A stretch of DNA of 64,000 nucleotides from Mariniphaga sp964559175. Lineage in GTDB: Bacteria > Bacteroidota > Bacteroidia > Bacteroidales > Prolixibacteraceae. The position numbers and the translations under genes were made by a program. The stretch lies in the NCBI GenBank assembly GCA_964559175.1, contig CAZLGT010000019.1, forward strand, positions 1 to 64,000, given 5' to 3'. The notes below the pieces were generated by a model. The model did not search any database. It worked only from the letters and a program-made list of their open reading frames with translations, and was not told the DNA's origin. Shown in pieces: positions 32,264 through 41,109 of the stretch (position 1 is its first letter; each line of letters starts with the position of its first letter).

Positions 32264-34045
32264 CTACTTCAAGGTTTCCCTTGTTTCTCCACATCCCAGC
32301 ATATCCTCACCGAAATAAGGGTTGCGTATTTCTTTGATTTCACTCAGCCAGTACGCACCCTTGTCGCGGTTGGCCATGGGACAGTACTGGTAATAAGCCG
32401 TTTCATTGTCCAGCCCGAACATTTTCAGGCTTTTGTAAAATGCAAGGTTAAACCGGGCAAACTCCCGGCGTTGTTTTTCAATATCATCAGATTTATTTAT
32501 TGCATTTACAGCGCTTTCCAAAGCATTTAACTGGTCCATCCAGGCCATATGGGCATCGCCTTTTAACAAACCCATGTCAACCGAATTTAAGGCTGTGCTT
32601 ACTTTTTGTGCCCCGCTGTTTACTTTTTGCGCATCGGTTTCCACAAACGCATTTTTCATATCGAGGTAAGCTTCATAAACATCAGTAAGCTGAGCTGTAA
32701 ATTTTGGATCGGCATCAACCGGCTCAACAGGGGGGGCACTTGCTCCGCCCATGTCCATTCCGCCGTGGTTGTGCCCGGTCATGGCCGGGCCGCCAGCCGG
32801 GTTCATCATACTTGGTTTCCCCGCCAGTTGGGCGGCCGCATCAATACTGAATGTGCCGTTTATTGCTATCTCTTCGCCTTCCCGGAGGCCGCTTTCTACA
32901 ATAAAACTTTCGCCCAATGCGGGGCCGAGGCTTACTTCGCGCATCAAAAAACTCACGCCCTGGTCGGTTTCCGATTTCAAATAAACCACCGAACGCTCGC
33001 CGGTCCACATAACGGCTGTTTTTGGAACAACCACAGCGCCTGACCGGTTGGCCAATTTTGCTTCAACTGTACCCGATGCAAACATTTCGGGTTTGAGTTT
33101 CAACCCCCGGTTAACGACTTCAATCCGGGCTTTTGCCACCCGCGTTTTCGGGTCAATTACAGGGTCGAGAAAAGAAATTATGCCTGAAAACGATTCGCCG
33201 GGAAGGGAAGCAACGGTAAATTCAACTTTATCGCCTTTTTTCACCCACGGCATATCCGATTCATAGACATCGAAAAGTACCCACACTTTTGAAAGGTCGG
33301 CAATTTCGTAAATGGCCTGGCCTCGACGGATATAATCCCCTGGGTTGACCATTTTTTTTGTCACATAACCCGATACATCGGCCTGCACATCAAAAGTTTC
33401 TTTGGCAGTTTCAGATTTTAAAATTTGCTCAATCTGGTTGTCGGTCAGTTTCCAGTTTTTTAGCTTTTCTTTGGCCGAGTTAAAAAGCTGTGGCTGCGAC
33501 TCTTTTATTTTTTGCGCTTCAAACAACTCTTCCTGTGCAGTTACCAAATCGGGCGAATACACCGATGCAATGACCTGTCCTTTCTTAACGTACTCGCCGG
33601 TGAAATTCACCATCAGGTTTTCAACCCTTCCGGGTATGTGCGATGATTGGGAATAAACCAAACGCTCGTCAGATTGCACTTTCCCGTTTAAACGCACCTG
33701 CTTTACCGGGTCCATCGAGCCCACCATTGCGGTATTGATATTGGCCAGTTGCATGGCCGTGTGCGACATGCTAATGGCCATTGGGTCAACCCCGCTGTTC
33801 TGTTCATCGTCGAGCGGGATTAAATCCATTCCGCATATAGGGCAGTCGCCCGGCTCGTTTTGGCGGATTTGCGGGTGCATAGAGCACGTCCAAATAGTTT
33901 CACCAGCGACTTCTTCTCCAATGTGTTCATGTTGATTTTCATCGGTGGTTTTACTTTGCGAACCTCCAAAAATCAGCCAGCCCAGTAATAAACCTGCGGT
34001 CAGTGTTGACAAGGCAATAATTATTGTTTTCCTGTTTGTTTTCAT
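32264..34045 (-). CDS. cusB: CusB-like periplasmic adaptor with heavy-metal-binding and DUF3347 domains
   Basis: 593 residues: signal/anchor, a heavy-metal-binding domain WTCSMHPQIRQNEPGDCPICGMDL (quoted in part; about residues 53-80), then the membrane-fusion core with VYSPDLVTAQEELFEAQ, YVTKKMVNPGDY and KPEMFASGTVEA, a Met/His-rich linker (MTGHNHGGMDMGG) and a C-terminal DUF3347 domain. This is the periplasmic adaptor of a Cus-type RND pump. It is followed by YceI and preceded by the TolC partner with 2 bp between them. Confidence 0.9.
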   Translation of the reverse strand: MKTNRKTIIIALSTLTAGLLLGWLIFGGSQSKTTDENQHEHIGEEVAGETIWTCSMHPQIRQNEPGDCPICGMDLIPLDDEQNSGVDPMAISMSHTAMQLANINTAMVGSMDPVKQVRLNGKVQSDERLVYSQSSHIPGRVENLMVNFTGEYVKKGQVIASVYSPDLVTAQEELFEAQKIKESQPQLFNSAKEKLKNWKLTDNQIEQILKSETAKETFDVQADVSGYVTKKMVNPGDYIRRGQAIYEIADLSKVWVLFDVYESDMPWVKKGDKVEFTVASLPGESFSGIISFLDPVIDPKTRVAKARIEVVNRGLKLKPEMFASGTVEAKLANRSGAVVVPKTAVMWTGERSVVYLKSETDQGVSFLMREVSLGPALGESFIVESGLREGEEIAINGTFSIDAAAQLAGKPSMMNPAGGPAMTGHNHGGMDMGGASAPPVEPVDADPKFTAQLTDVYEAYLDMKNAFVETDAQKVNSGAQKVSTALNSVDMGLLKGDAHMAWMDQLNALESAVNAINKSDDIEKQRREFARFNLAFYKSLKMFGLDNETAYYQYCPMANRDKGAYWLSEIKEIRNPYFGEDMLGCGETRETLK

Positions 34046-34047
34046 TA

Positions 34048-35280
34048 TTAATATGTTTTTGCAGTGATATAATTCAATTTTGAAACAGCTATCTGGTATT
34101 GAACCTCTGCCGTAGCCATCATTTTTTCGTATTTCAGTAGTTGCTGTTGCATACGCAGCACTTCTTCAAACTCTTTCCCGGAGTTACCGTAAGCGCTGAA
34201 TAACAGGTTCAACGTTTGCCTGGTCTCCATGATTTGTGCCTCGTACAAGTCAATTAATTCTAACTGTTGCTGTACCTGAAACCAGGCTGATTCATAAGTT
34301 GAAATAAGTGAGTTGGCGGTTTCGTCTTTTTGAAGGGAATAGCTTTCCTGCATCAGTTGTGCCTCTTTTTCGGCAGCGTTATACTTTTTCCTGAAAATGG
34401 GGATAGTCGCCGAAACCATCGGCATCAATATATTTTTCCCATTATCGGGCATACTCACATCGCTGCGTTTACCAACAATAGCATAATCCAACCCGATACC
34501 CAATTTTGGCAAACCCTGCTTTTGCGCCACTATTTCATTGGCTTCGCTGGCTTTTATTTTCAGGTCCAGTGCATTCAACACCGGGTTGTTGGCCAGCAAC
34601 GAATCTTTCCGAAAGTTTTCCGGCAAAAATTCTATAGCCAACGAATCATTTATAACCACAACCTCGTTTTCATCCCTGTTGAGCAATTTGTTAAATGCTG
34701 CAAGCAACGGTTTTTCTTTTTTGTTGAGAATGCTGAGGTTGGTAGTTGCATCCTTCAGCATAATGTCCACCCGCAACACATCTACCATGGGCGCCGTTCC
34801 GTTTTTAAACTTCGAATTGGCAATGGTTTTATACGATTGCAGGATGTCTATGTTTTCCTGCTCAACCTGTCTCCATTGTTCCAGTTCGTACAGCGGATAA
34901 TATGCTGCTGCAACATCGTAAAACAATTTGTTACGTGCATCGAGAAACGACTGGTATTTGGCTTCTGCCATCAAAGCTGCCGCATCGCCCTGCGCTTCCA
35001 AAGTCCCGAACCAGGGGAACATCTGGGTGAGCGAAAATTTTGCCCTTTGCGGACCCACCCGGGTTTCCACCGGCGAAAGAAAATACCCAAAAGAAAACGA
35101 GGGGTCGGGCAGAGCGCTTACCTGCGGAATTTTTTGCAGCGCAGCTTCAAATTCCTTGTATCTGGCCTGTAGGCCGGGATTGTTTTCTGCCGCTGTTTGA
35201 AGATATTCATCCAACGTTTGGGCCTGACCCGCTGTAATTCCCAGAATTGTCAGGAAAAATATATTTATAATGAATCTCAT
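34048..35280 (-). CDS. cusC: TolC-family outer-membrane factor of the Cus system
   Basis: 410 residues with a signal peptide (GITAGQAQTLDEYL) and two long helical repeats typical of outer-membrane efflux proteins (NPGLQARYKEFEAAL, ALPDPSFSFGYFLSPVET). It forms the exit duct for the RND pump. It overlaps cusA by 4 bp and precedes cusB by 2 bp, giving cusA-cusC-cusB order in the transcript. Confidence 0.9.
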   Translation of the reverse strand: MRFIINIFFLTILGITAGQAQTLDEYLQTAAENNPGLQARYKEFEAALQKIPQVSALPDPSFSFGYFLSPVETRVGPQRAKFSLTQMFPWFGTLEAQGDAAALMAEAKYQSFLDARNKLFYDVAAAYYPLYELEQWRQVEQENIDILQSYKTIANSKFKNGTAPMVDVLRVDIMLKDATTNLSILNKKEKPLLAAFNKLLNRDENEVVVINDSLAIEFLPENFRKDSLLANNPVLNALDLKIKASEANEIVAQKQGLPKLGIGLDYAIVGKRSDVSMPDNGKNILMPMVSATIPIFRKKYNAAEKEAQLMQESYSLQKDETANSLISTYESAWFQVQQQLELIDLYEAQIMETRQTLNLLFSAYGNSGKEFEEVLRMQQQLLKYEKMMATAEVQYQIAVSKLNYITAKTY

Positions 35281-38200
35281 AATTGTATCTTTTTAAGTTT
35301 GCGTTCTTCGCGCATCGAATAAAGAACCGGTACAATAAAATAGGTGACGGCCGCAAACATCATCCCCCCAAAAGCCGGTATGGCCATCGGTATCATGATA
35401 TCGGCGCCGCGGCCGGTGGAGGTAAGAATAGGCAGCAGGGCAATAATTGTTGTTGCCGAAGTCATTGCCGCCGGCCTGATTCTGCGGTATCCCGCTTCCA
35501 CCACTGCCGCCCTCACTCCACTGAGATTATCGGTTTTGTTACGGGCAAAGCTTTGGTCGAGGTAGGTAGCCATTAAAACACCATCATCGGTGGCAATACC
35601 AAAGAGCGCTATAAAACCGACCCAAACTGCAACACTCAGGTTGATGGTGTGCATCTGGAAAAGGTCGCGCATGTTGGTTCCAAATAGGGAAAAATCGACA
35701 AACCAGCCCTGTCCGTAAAGCCAAATCATCATAAACCCTCCGCTGAACGCCATCGCAATTCCAGTGAACACCATCAGTGATGTCGATACTGATTTAAACT
35801 GAAAGTAGAGAATCAGAAATACAATGACCAATACCAACGGTACAATGATGGAGAGTCGTTTTTCGGCCCGCACCTGGTTTTCGTAACTTCCCGAAAACTT
35901 GTAACTAATGCCCGAGGGTACATTTAAATCGCCTGAATCAATCCGGGCCTGAATCGCATTTTGTGCATCGTTGACTACCCCCACTTCTGAATATCCAACA
36001 CGTTTGTCAAACAAAACATACCCCACCAAAAAAGTCTCTTCGCTTTTAATGGCCTGGGGCCCCCTTACATATTCAAAATCGACAATCTGGGAGATTGGAA
36101 TTTGCGCCCCGGTTGGTGTTGGTATCAGGATATTACCGAGCGATTCGGGGTTGTCCCTGAGTTCGCGGGGATAGCGTACCCGCACCGGAAAACGTTCGCG
36201 GCCTTCCACGGTAGAAGTGATTTTCATTCCGCCAATGGCCGTTTCTATCGCCTGCTGCACATCTTCCACATTCAAACCGTAGCGGGATATTTTTTCACGG
36301 TTAATGTTCAGGTGCAGGTAGGGTTTCCCCACAATCCGGTCGGCAAAAACCGCTTCAGCTTTCACCGAGGGGACTTCTTTCAGGATTTCCTCCAGTTTCA
36401 TCCCGAAGTTTTCAATTGTGCCAAGATCCGGGCCGTAAACTTTAATCCCCATGGGGGCGCGCATACCGGTTTGCAACATCACCAAACGGGTTTCGATGGG
36501 TTGCAGTTTAGGGGCTGAAGTTACGCCCGGGATTTTGGTCACTTTCACAATTTCATCCCAAATATCGTCGGGCGATTTGATTTCCTCCCGCCAGTTACGA
36601 AAATAAGCGCCTTTGGTGTCGGGGATGAGGTCCTGGTATAGTACACCACGTTGTAAAGCTTCTTTATTGGAAAGCGTATCTCCGGTGCTGAGTATAAAGC
36701 GGTCATTTTTATCTGTTTTGAACCGTATCCGGTGGCCTTTTTCGTTCAGCATGTATTCCGGCCGGTAATTAATCACGTTTTCGTACATGGAAATGGGGGC
36801 CGGGTCGAGCGCCGACTCTACCCTTCCCAGTTTTCCTACCGTCAGTTCCACTTCAGGGATGTTGGTCAGCAACATGTCCAGTTGCCCCAAAACTTTCCGG
36901 TTGTATTCAAACCCGGAGTGGGGCATGGAAGTCGGCATGAGCAGGAAACTTCCTTCATTGAGCGAGGGCATAAATTCTTTCCCGATGGCTGGGAAAGTGT
37001 GGGTTAACCCTGACCACACTTTGGTGGTGCGGATGTTCCATCCTACCGTGTCGAACCCTTTTGCCACAAAACCAAACATATTGTTGAAACCCATCCAGGT
37101 AGTTGCCCCGAAGAGAATTAAAAGAGAAGGTATCAGCAGAAACGCGACTTTGTGGTTCAAGCACCATCGGAGAATGGGTTTGTAAAAATATTCAAGAATG
37201 ATGAAAAACCCTAAAATAAGAATTACCATCAGGGCAACGAATAAAATATTCATCACCAGACTTTTGGAAGGCCCTAAAGGCAACCAGTATTTGGACAGTA
37301 GCCAAATTACCGCGATTAACACAATTATAACTTCGGCGTGGTTAAATAACCATAGTGCAAATGCTTTCATTTTTTGTTGAAATGAGGGACCAGATTTTGC
37401 CACGCCTTCAGTAGGGGCTGAAAGCTTATCGATTTCAACAGTTTTTTTCCTCAATTCTTTTACGAAACCCACAACACCAAATGCCAGTAGTATCATTCCG
37501 CCCCAGGTCTGCCCGGCAATAAGCGCAGCAATTCCAATAGGAATCAGCGCGATATTGAGCCACTTCCTGATTTTGTTATTTTGAATTTTCGCCCCAAAAA
37601 ACCAATGGGCAAGCGTAGGCATAATAAGCAACGAAACCAAAAGGGCGGCAACGAGTGCAAACGTTTTGGTAAATGCCAGCGGCCCAAACAGTTTTCCTTC
37701 TGCCGCCTGCATGGTAAATACCGGGATAAAACTTACAATGGTAGTAGAAACCGCTGTAAGTATGGCAGAACTTACCTCCGAAGCCCCGTTGTAAATAGTG
37801 GTTATGAGCTTCTGTTCAGGCGGCGATTCATCGATATGTTTTATGATGTTTTCGGAGAGGATGACCCCCAAATCGACCATCGTCCCAATGGCAATGGCAA
37901 TACCCGAAAGCGCCACAATGTTGGCATCAACGCCAAAATAGCGCATGGCAATAAAAACCATCAGCACGGCAATGGGCAACAAGCTGGAAATCAGAAAGGA
38001 TGCCCGTAAATTGTAAACCATCACGATAACCACCAATATAACAATGAGAATCTGAAGGGAAATGGCCTCTTCCAGAGTTCCCAGTGTTTCGTAAATAAGG
38101 CCTGAACGGTCGTAAAAAGGCACAATGGTTAACTGGCTTTCGGTCCCGTCGGGTAAAACCTTTTTGGGCAATCCGGGTGAAATTTCGCTGATTTTAGCTT

Positions 38201-39161
38201 TTACATTATTAATAACGTGCAAAGGGTTCGCTCCGTAACGTGCCACTACCACGCCGCCAACCACTTCGGCGCCATCCTTGTCTAAAGCGCCACGCCGGGT
38301 TGCGGGTCCCAGGCTAACCACGCCAATATCCTGAATCCGGATTGGGACATTTTCCTGCACTGCAACAACGGCTTTTTCAATGTCTTCTACTTTTTTAACG
38401 TAGCCCAACCCGCGCACCAGGTATTCCGCCTGGTTGATTTCGATGGTTTTAGCGCCCACATCGCGGTTCGATTTCTGTACCGCCATCATTACTTTGTGCA
38501 GCGGTATGTTGTAAGCTTTCAGCGCATCAGGGTTTACGTCGATTTGGTACTCCTGCACAAAGCCGCCAATGGATGCCACCTCTGAAACTCCTTCCGTGGC
38601 ATTTAACCCGTATTTTACATAGAAATCCTGTACGGTGCGTATTTCGTGCAAATCCCAGCCGCCGGTGGGGTTGCCGTTTTTGTCGCGGCCTTCGATGGTA
38701 TACCAGTACACCTGCCCAAGGGCAGTTGCATCGGGGCCGAGCGCAGGCTGTACCCCCTCGGGCAATAATCCGGCTGGCAGCGAAGCCAATTTTTCGAGAA
38801 TCCGCGAACGCGACCAGTAAAATTCAACATCTTCCGAGAAAATGATGAAAATGCTGGAAAAACCAAAAATAGATGAACTACGGATTGATTTTACGCCCGG
38901 AATACCGAGCAAATAAGTGGTGAGCGGATATGAAACCTGGTCCTCAATGTCCTGGGGCGAACGGCCCGGCCATTGGGTAAATACAATTTGCTGGTTTTCG
39001 CCAATGTCGGGGATGGCATCCACCGGTACCGGGTCTTGAGGTAAAACACCTGTATCCCAGCCAAAGGGTGAAGTTACAATTCCCCAACTCACAAAAAGTA
39101 TGAGGACTAACGATGTAACCAGCTTATTTTCAAGAAAAAAACGGATAATTCTGTTTAACAT
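35277..39161 (-). CDS. cusA: CusA/CzcA-family heavy-metal RND efflux pump
   Basis: 1294 residues, longer than the about 1040-1050 of enterobacterial CusA. Family marks: DAIPDIGENQQIVFTQWPGRSPQDIE at the start (quoted in part), VALSGIAIAIGTMVDLGVI, and ATDDGVLMATYLDQ. The extra length comes from an insert of about 170 residues with additional membrane helices (near residues 535-700) and a smaller periplasmic insert around residues 820-900; long forms of this type occur in Bacteroidota. It exports Cu(I)/Ag(I) from periplasm to outside. Confidence 0.92.
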   Translation of the reverse strand: MLNRIIRFFLENKLVTSLVLILFVSWGIVTSPFGWDTGVLPQDPVPVDAIPDIGENQQIVFTQWPGRSPQDIEDQVSYPLTTYLLGIPGVKSIRSSSIFGFSSIFIIFSEDVEFYWSRSRILEKLASLPAGLLPEGVQPALGPDATALGQVYWYTIEGRDKNGNPTGGWDLHEIRTVQDFYVKYGLNATEGVSEVASIGGFVQEYQIDVNPDALKAYNIPLHKVMMAVQKSNRDVGAKTIEINQAEYLVRGLGYVKKVEDIEKAVVAVQENVPIRIQDIGVVSLGPATRRGALDKDGAEVVGGVVVARYGANPLHVINNVKAKISEISPGLPKKVLPDGTESQLTIVPFYDRSGLIYETLGTLEEAISLQILIVILVVIVMVYNLRASFLISSLLPIAVLMVFIAMRYFGVDANIVALSGIAIAIGTMVDLGVILSENIIKHIDESPPEQKLITTIYNGASEVSSAILTAVSTTIVSFIPVFTMQAAEGKLFGPLAFTKTFALVAALLVSLLIMPTLAHWFFGAKIQNNKIRKWLNIALIPIGIAALIAGQTWGGMILLAFGVVGFVKELRKKTVEIDKLSAPTEGVAKSGPSFQQKMKAFALWLFNHAEVIIVLIAVIWLLSKYWLPLGPSKSLVMNILFVALMVILILGFFIILEYFYKPILRWCLNHKVAFLLIPSLLILFGATTWMGFNNMFGFVAKGFDTVGWNIRTTKVWSGLTHTFPAIGKEFMPSLNEGSFLLMPTSMPHSGFEYNRKVLGQLDMLLTNIPEVELTVGKLGRVESALDPAPISMYENVINYRPEYMLNEKGHRIRFKTDKNDRFILSTGDTLSNKEALQRGVLYQDLIPDTKGAYFRNWREEIKSPDDIWDEIVKVTKIPGVTSAPKLQPIETRLVMLQTGMRAPMGIKVYGPDLGTIENFGMKLEEILKEVPSVKAEAVFADRIVGKPYLHLNINREKISRYGLNVEDVQQAIETAIGGMKITSTVEGRERFPVRVRYPRELRDNPESLGNILIPTPTGAQIPISQIVDFEYVRGPQAIKSEETFLVGYVLFDKRVGYSEVGVVNDAQNAIQARIDSGDLNVPSGISYKFSGSYENQVRAEKRLSIIVPLVLVIVFLILYFQFKSVSTSLMVFTGIAMAFSGGFMMIWLYGQGWFVDFSLFGTNMRDLFQMHTINLSVAVWVGFIALFGIATDDGVLMATYLDQSFARNKTDNLSGVRAAVVEAGYRRIRPAAMTSATTIIALLPILTSTGRGADIMIPMAIPAFGGMMFAAVTYFIVPVLYSMREERKLKKIQL

Positions 39162-39205
39162 GAAATTTCGATTATGAGTTTTATAATGATTAATAAAATA
39201 CTTAG

Positions 39206-39233
39206 AGGGTTTTTGTACGTCACAAAAACCTCC
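39206..39233 (-). terminator. Hairpin between the HYC_CC_PP gene and cusA
   Basis: GGTTTTTGT and ACAAAAACC pair around ACGT, with a few more flanking pairs. No immediate T-run follows, so this may be a partial terminator or processing site that lowers cusA expression relative to the small gene upstream. Confidence 0.5.
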
Positions 39234-39250
39234 TGTTAATCATAATAATA

Positions 39251-39625
39251 TCATAAACGATATACCTGCTTCAGGGAAAGTGTTTTTTGAATGGGAAGTA
39301 AAGGGGGTGTTTCAATAAAATTAAGACCTGCTACTTCCAGTTCAGGAGAATTTAATAATACCTCTGTGAACAAGTCATGCCCCAAAATATCAAGTTCTGC
39401 TAAAACCGGAATGGTTGAAATTGGAGGAGTATGAAAATCCTCCTGCACTTTAAAAAAATGAGCTTCATCGTGGCAGCAATCACCCATATCACATTTATCG
39501 TTGTTCAAACCATTAACGGAAACAGAATACAGGTCTCCCTGACAATAATGTTTTGACACAGCCATCCCTATTGTTGAAACCAACAACAGGAGAGATAAAA
39601 TAATATGACTGATTCTTTTTAACAT
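39251..39625 (-). CDS. HYC_CC_PP-family small secreted protein
   Basis: 124 residues with a signal peptide and the family signature: KHYCQGD, CDMGDCCHDE and a Pro-rich second half (FIETPPLLPIQ). This Bacteroidota family commonly sits in front of metal efflux RND operons. Cys/His content suggests metal binding. First gene after operator site E, 89 bp before cusA. Confidence 0.82.
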   Translation of the reverse strand: MLKRISHIILSLLLLVSTIGMAVSKHYCQGDLYSVSVNGLNNDKCDMGDCCHDEAHFFKVQEDFHTPPISTIPVLAELDILGHDLFTEVLLNSPELEVAGLNFIETPPLLPIQKTLSLKQVYRL

Positions 39626-39742
39626 TATTCGACAAATAAAACAAATAATTTCTAAAAGTGTTCCTTTAAAATTGATAATTTTTGTTAATTTGAAATAACA
39701 AGGGATTATTTATCCGGTGTTTTTCAAATCATCAAACTGATG

Positions 39743-39804
39743 CAAATATACAGTGATAAAAAAAATTAATGTTATATAATTTTGGAAAAATTGTATAAAA
39801 TTTT
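39743..39804 (-). promoter_or_regulatory. HMA-AraC operator/promoter, site E (Cus operon)
   Basis: CAAATATA at 39743-39750 (TATATTTG -7 box), 19 bp, TGTTATA at 39770-39776, 13 bp, then ATTGTATAAA and ATTTT. One base shorter and with T for C in TGTTACA, but the 35-bp upstream block aligns base for base with site D (both read ATTTT ... AAAA ... TTG-ATAA). Confidence 0.55.
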
Positions 39805-39811
39805 GTGTCTA

Positions 39812-41107
39812 TCATGTTTTCTTGTTTCTATGAATAAACCATTTCTCGCCCAGGTAAATAACCAACATTATTCCTACTGAAACAAGTATAATTGTTAAAT
39901 CGCTTTTTGCTTTTGTTAAAACAAAACCGGTTAACACAACTGTATCAAGTGCGATGGCTGTAATCACAATTGCCGGTTTAAAGTCAACCTTTTTGCGCAG
40001 ATTTTTCAGCAAGCCATAGTGAATTCCAATGTCCATCACCAGGTAAAAAATAGCGCCGAGCGAGGCAATTCTTGAGAGGTCAAATAAAATGGTAAGCAGG
40101 ATTGCAAGACCGGCAATATACACCAGCATGTGTTTTTGGATTCTGCCCGACATTCCAAGGTGGCTGTGCGGGATAAGTTTCATGTCGGTGAGCATGGCCG
40201 TCATGCGCGAAACCGCAAAAATGCTGGCAATAATTCCTGAAATTGTGGCAATAATAGCCACGCCCACGGTAACCCAAACGCCGTATTTACCAAATGCAGG
40301 TCGGGCCGCTTCTGCAAGAGAATAGTCGCGGGCTTTTATAATTTCCTCAATAGAAAGCGACGAGGCCACTGAAATGGCCACCACATAATATAACACTGCA
40401 CAAATTGCGATGGAGATGATGATAGCGCGCCCCACATTTTTATGCGGTTTTTTAATCTCGTCGCCACTGTTGGTAATGGTGGTAAACCCTTTATATGCTA
40501 AAATTGTAAGCGCCAGCGCTCCTATAAAACTTGCTATTGATTTATCGGGGACGGTTTTGGGCAGGGTTTCGCTGAAACTAAAACCGGCCGCCCACAATCC
40601 TCCGATGGCCAATACCGCCAACCCGGTAACTTTTAAAATCGCCATGGTGAACGAAGATTTTTCGATAAGTTTGTTTCCTGAAATATTTACTACAAATGCC
40701 AAAACAATAAGCACAACCCCAAGTACAGGCACCCAAAAAGTGTTTTTTCCAACATCAAATAATTGTAACACATAGGTGCCAAAAGTACGGGCAACCAAGC
40801 TTTCGTTGATGATCATAGAAAAAGTCATCAGTAGCGCTGCAAATGCCGTGAAAGTGGTTTTACCGTATTCCTTTTTCAGATACATGCCAATTCCACCCGC
40901 CGAAGGAAATGCATTGGACAATTTAATGTAAGAATAAGCGCTAAAAGCAGAAATTACTGCGCCAACAACAAATGCAATGGGGAAAAGACTTCCAGACAAT
41001 TCGGCAACCTGCCCCAATAACGCAAAAATCCCTGCGCCAATCATCACTCCCGTCCCCATTGAAACGGCACCGGTTAACGAAAGACTGTTTTTTTTATATT
41101 CTGCCAT
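39812..41107 (-). CDS. APC-family amino-acid permease
   Basis: 431 residues with 12 predicted membrane helices and the APC start GVMIGAGIFALLGQVAE. Substrate unknown; ordinary amino acid or polyamine uptake is likely. It lies 2 bp after the multicopper oxidase gene at the end of the long copper/glycolysis gene run. Confidence 0.88.
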   Translation of the reverse strand: MAEYKKNSLSLTGAVSMGTGVMIGAGIFALLGQVAELSGSLFPIAFVVGAVISAFSAYSYIKLSNAFPSAGGIGMYLKKEYGKTTFTAFAALLMTFSMIINESLVARTFGTYVLQLFDVGKNTFWVPVLGVVLIVLAFVVNISGNKLIEKSSFTMAILKVTGLAVLAIGGLWAAGFSFSETLPKTVPDKSIASFIGALALTILAYKGFTTITNSGDEIKKPHKNVGRAIIISIAICAVLYYVVAISVASSLSIEEIIKARDYSLAEAARPAFGKYGVWVTVGVAIIATISGIIASIFAVSRMTAMLTDMKLIPHSHLGMSGRIQKHMLVYIAGLAILLTILFDLSRIASLGAIFYLVMDIGIHYGLLKNLRKKVDFKPAIVITAIALDTVVLTGFVLTKAKSDLTIILVSVGIMLVIYLGEKWFIHRNKKT

Positions 41108-41109
41108 GG

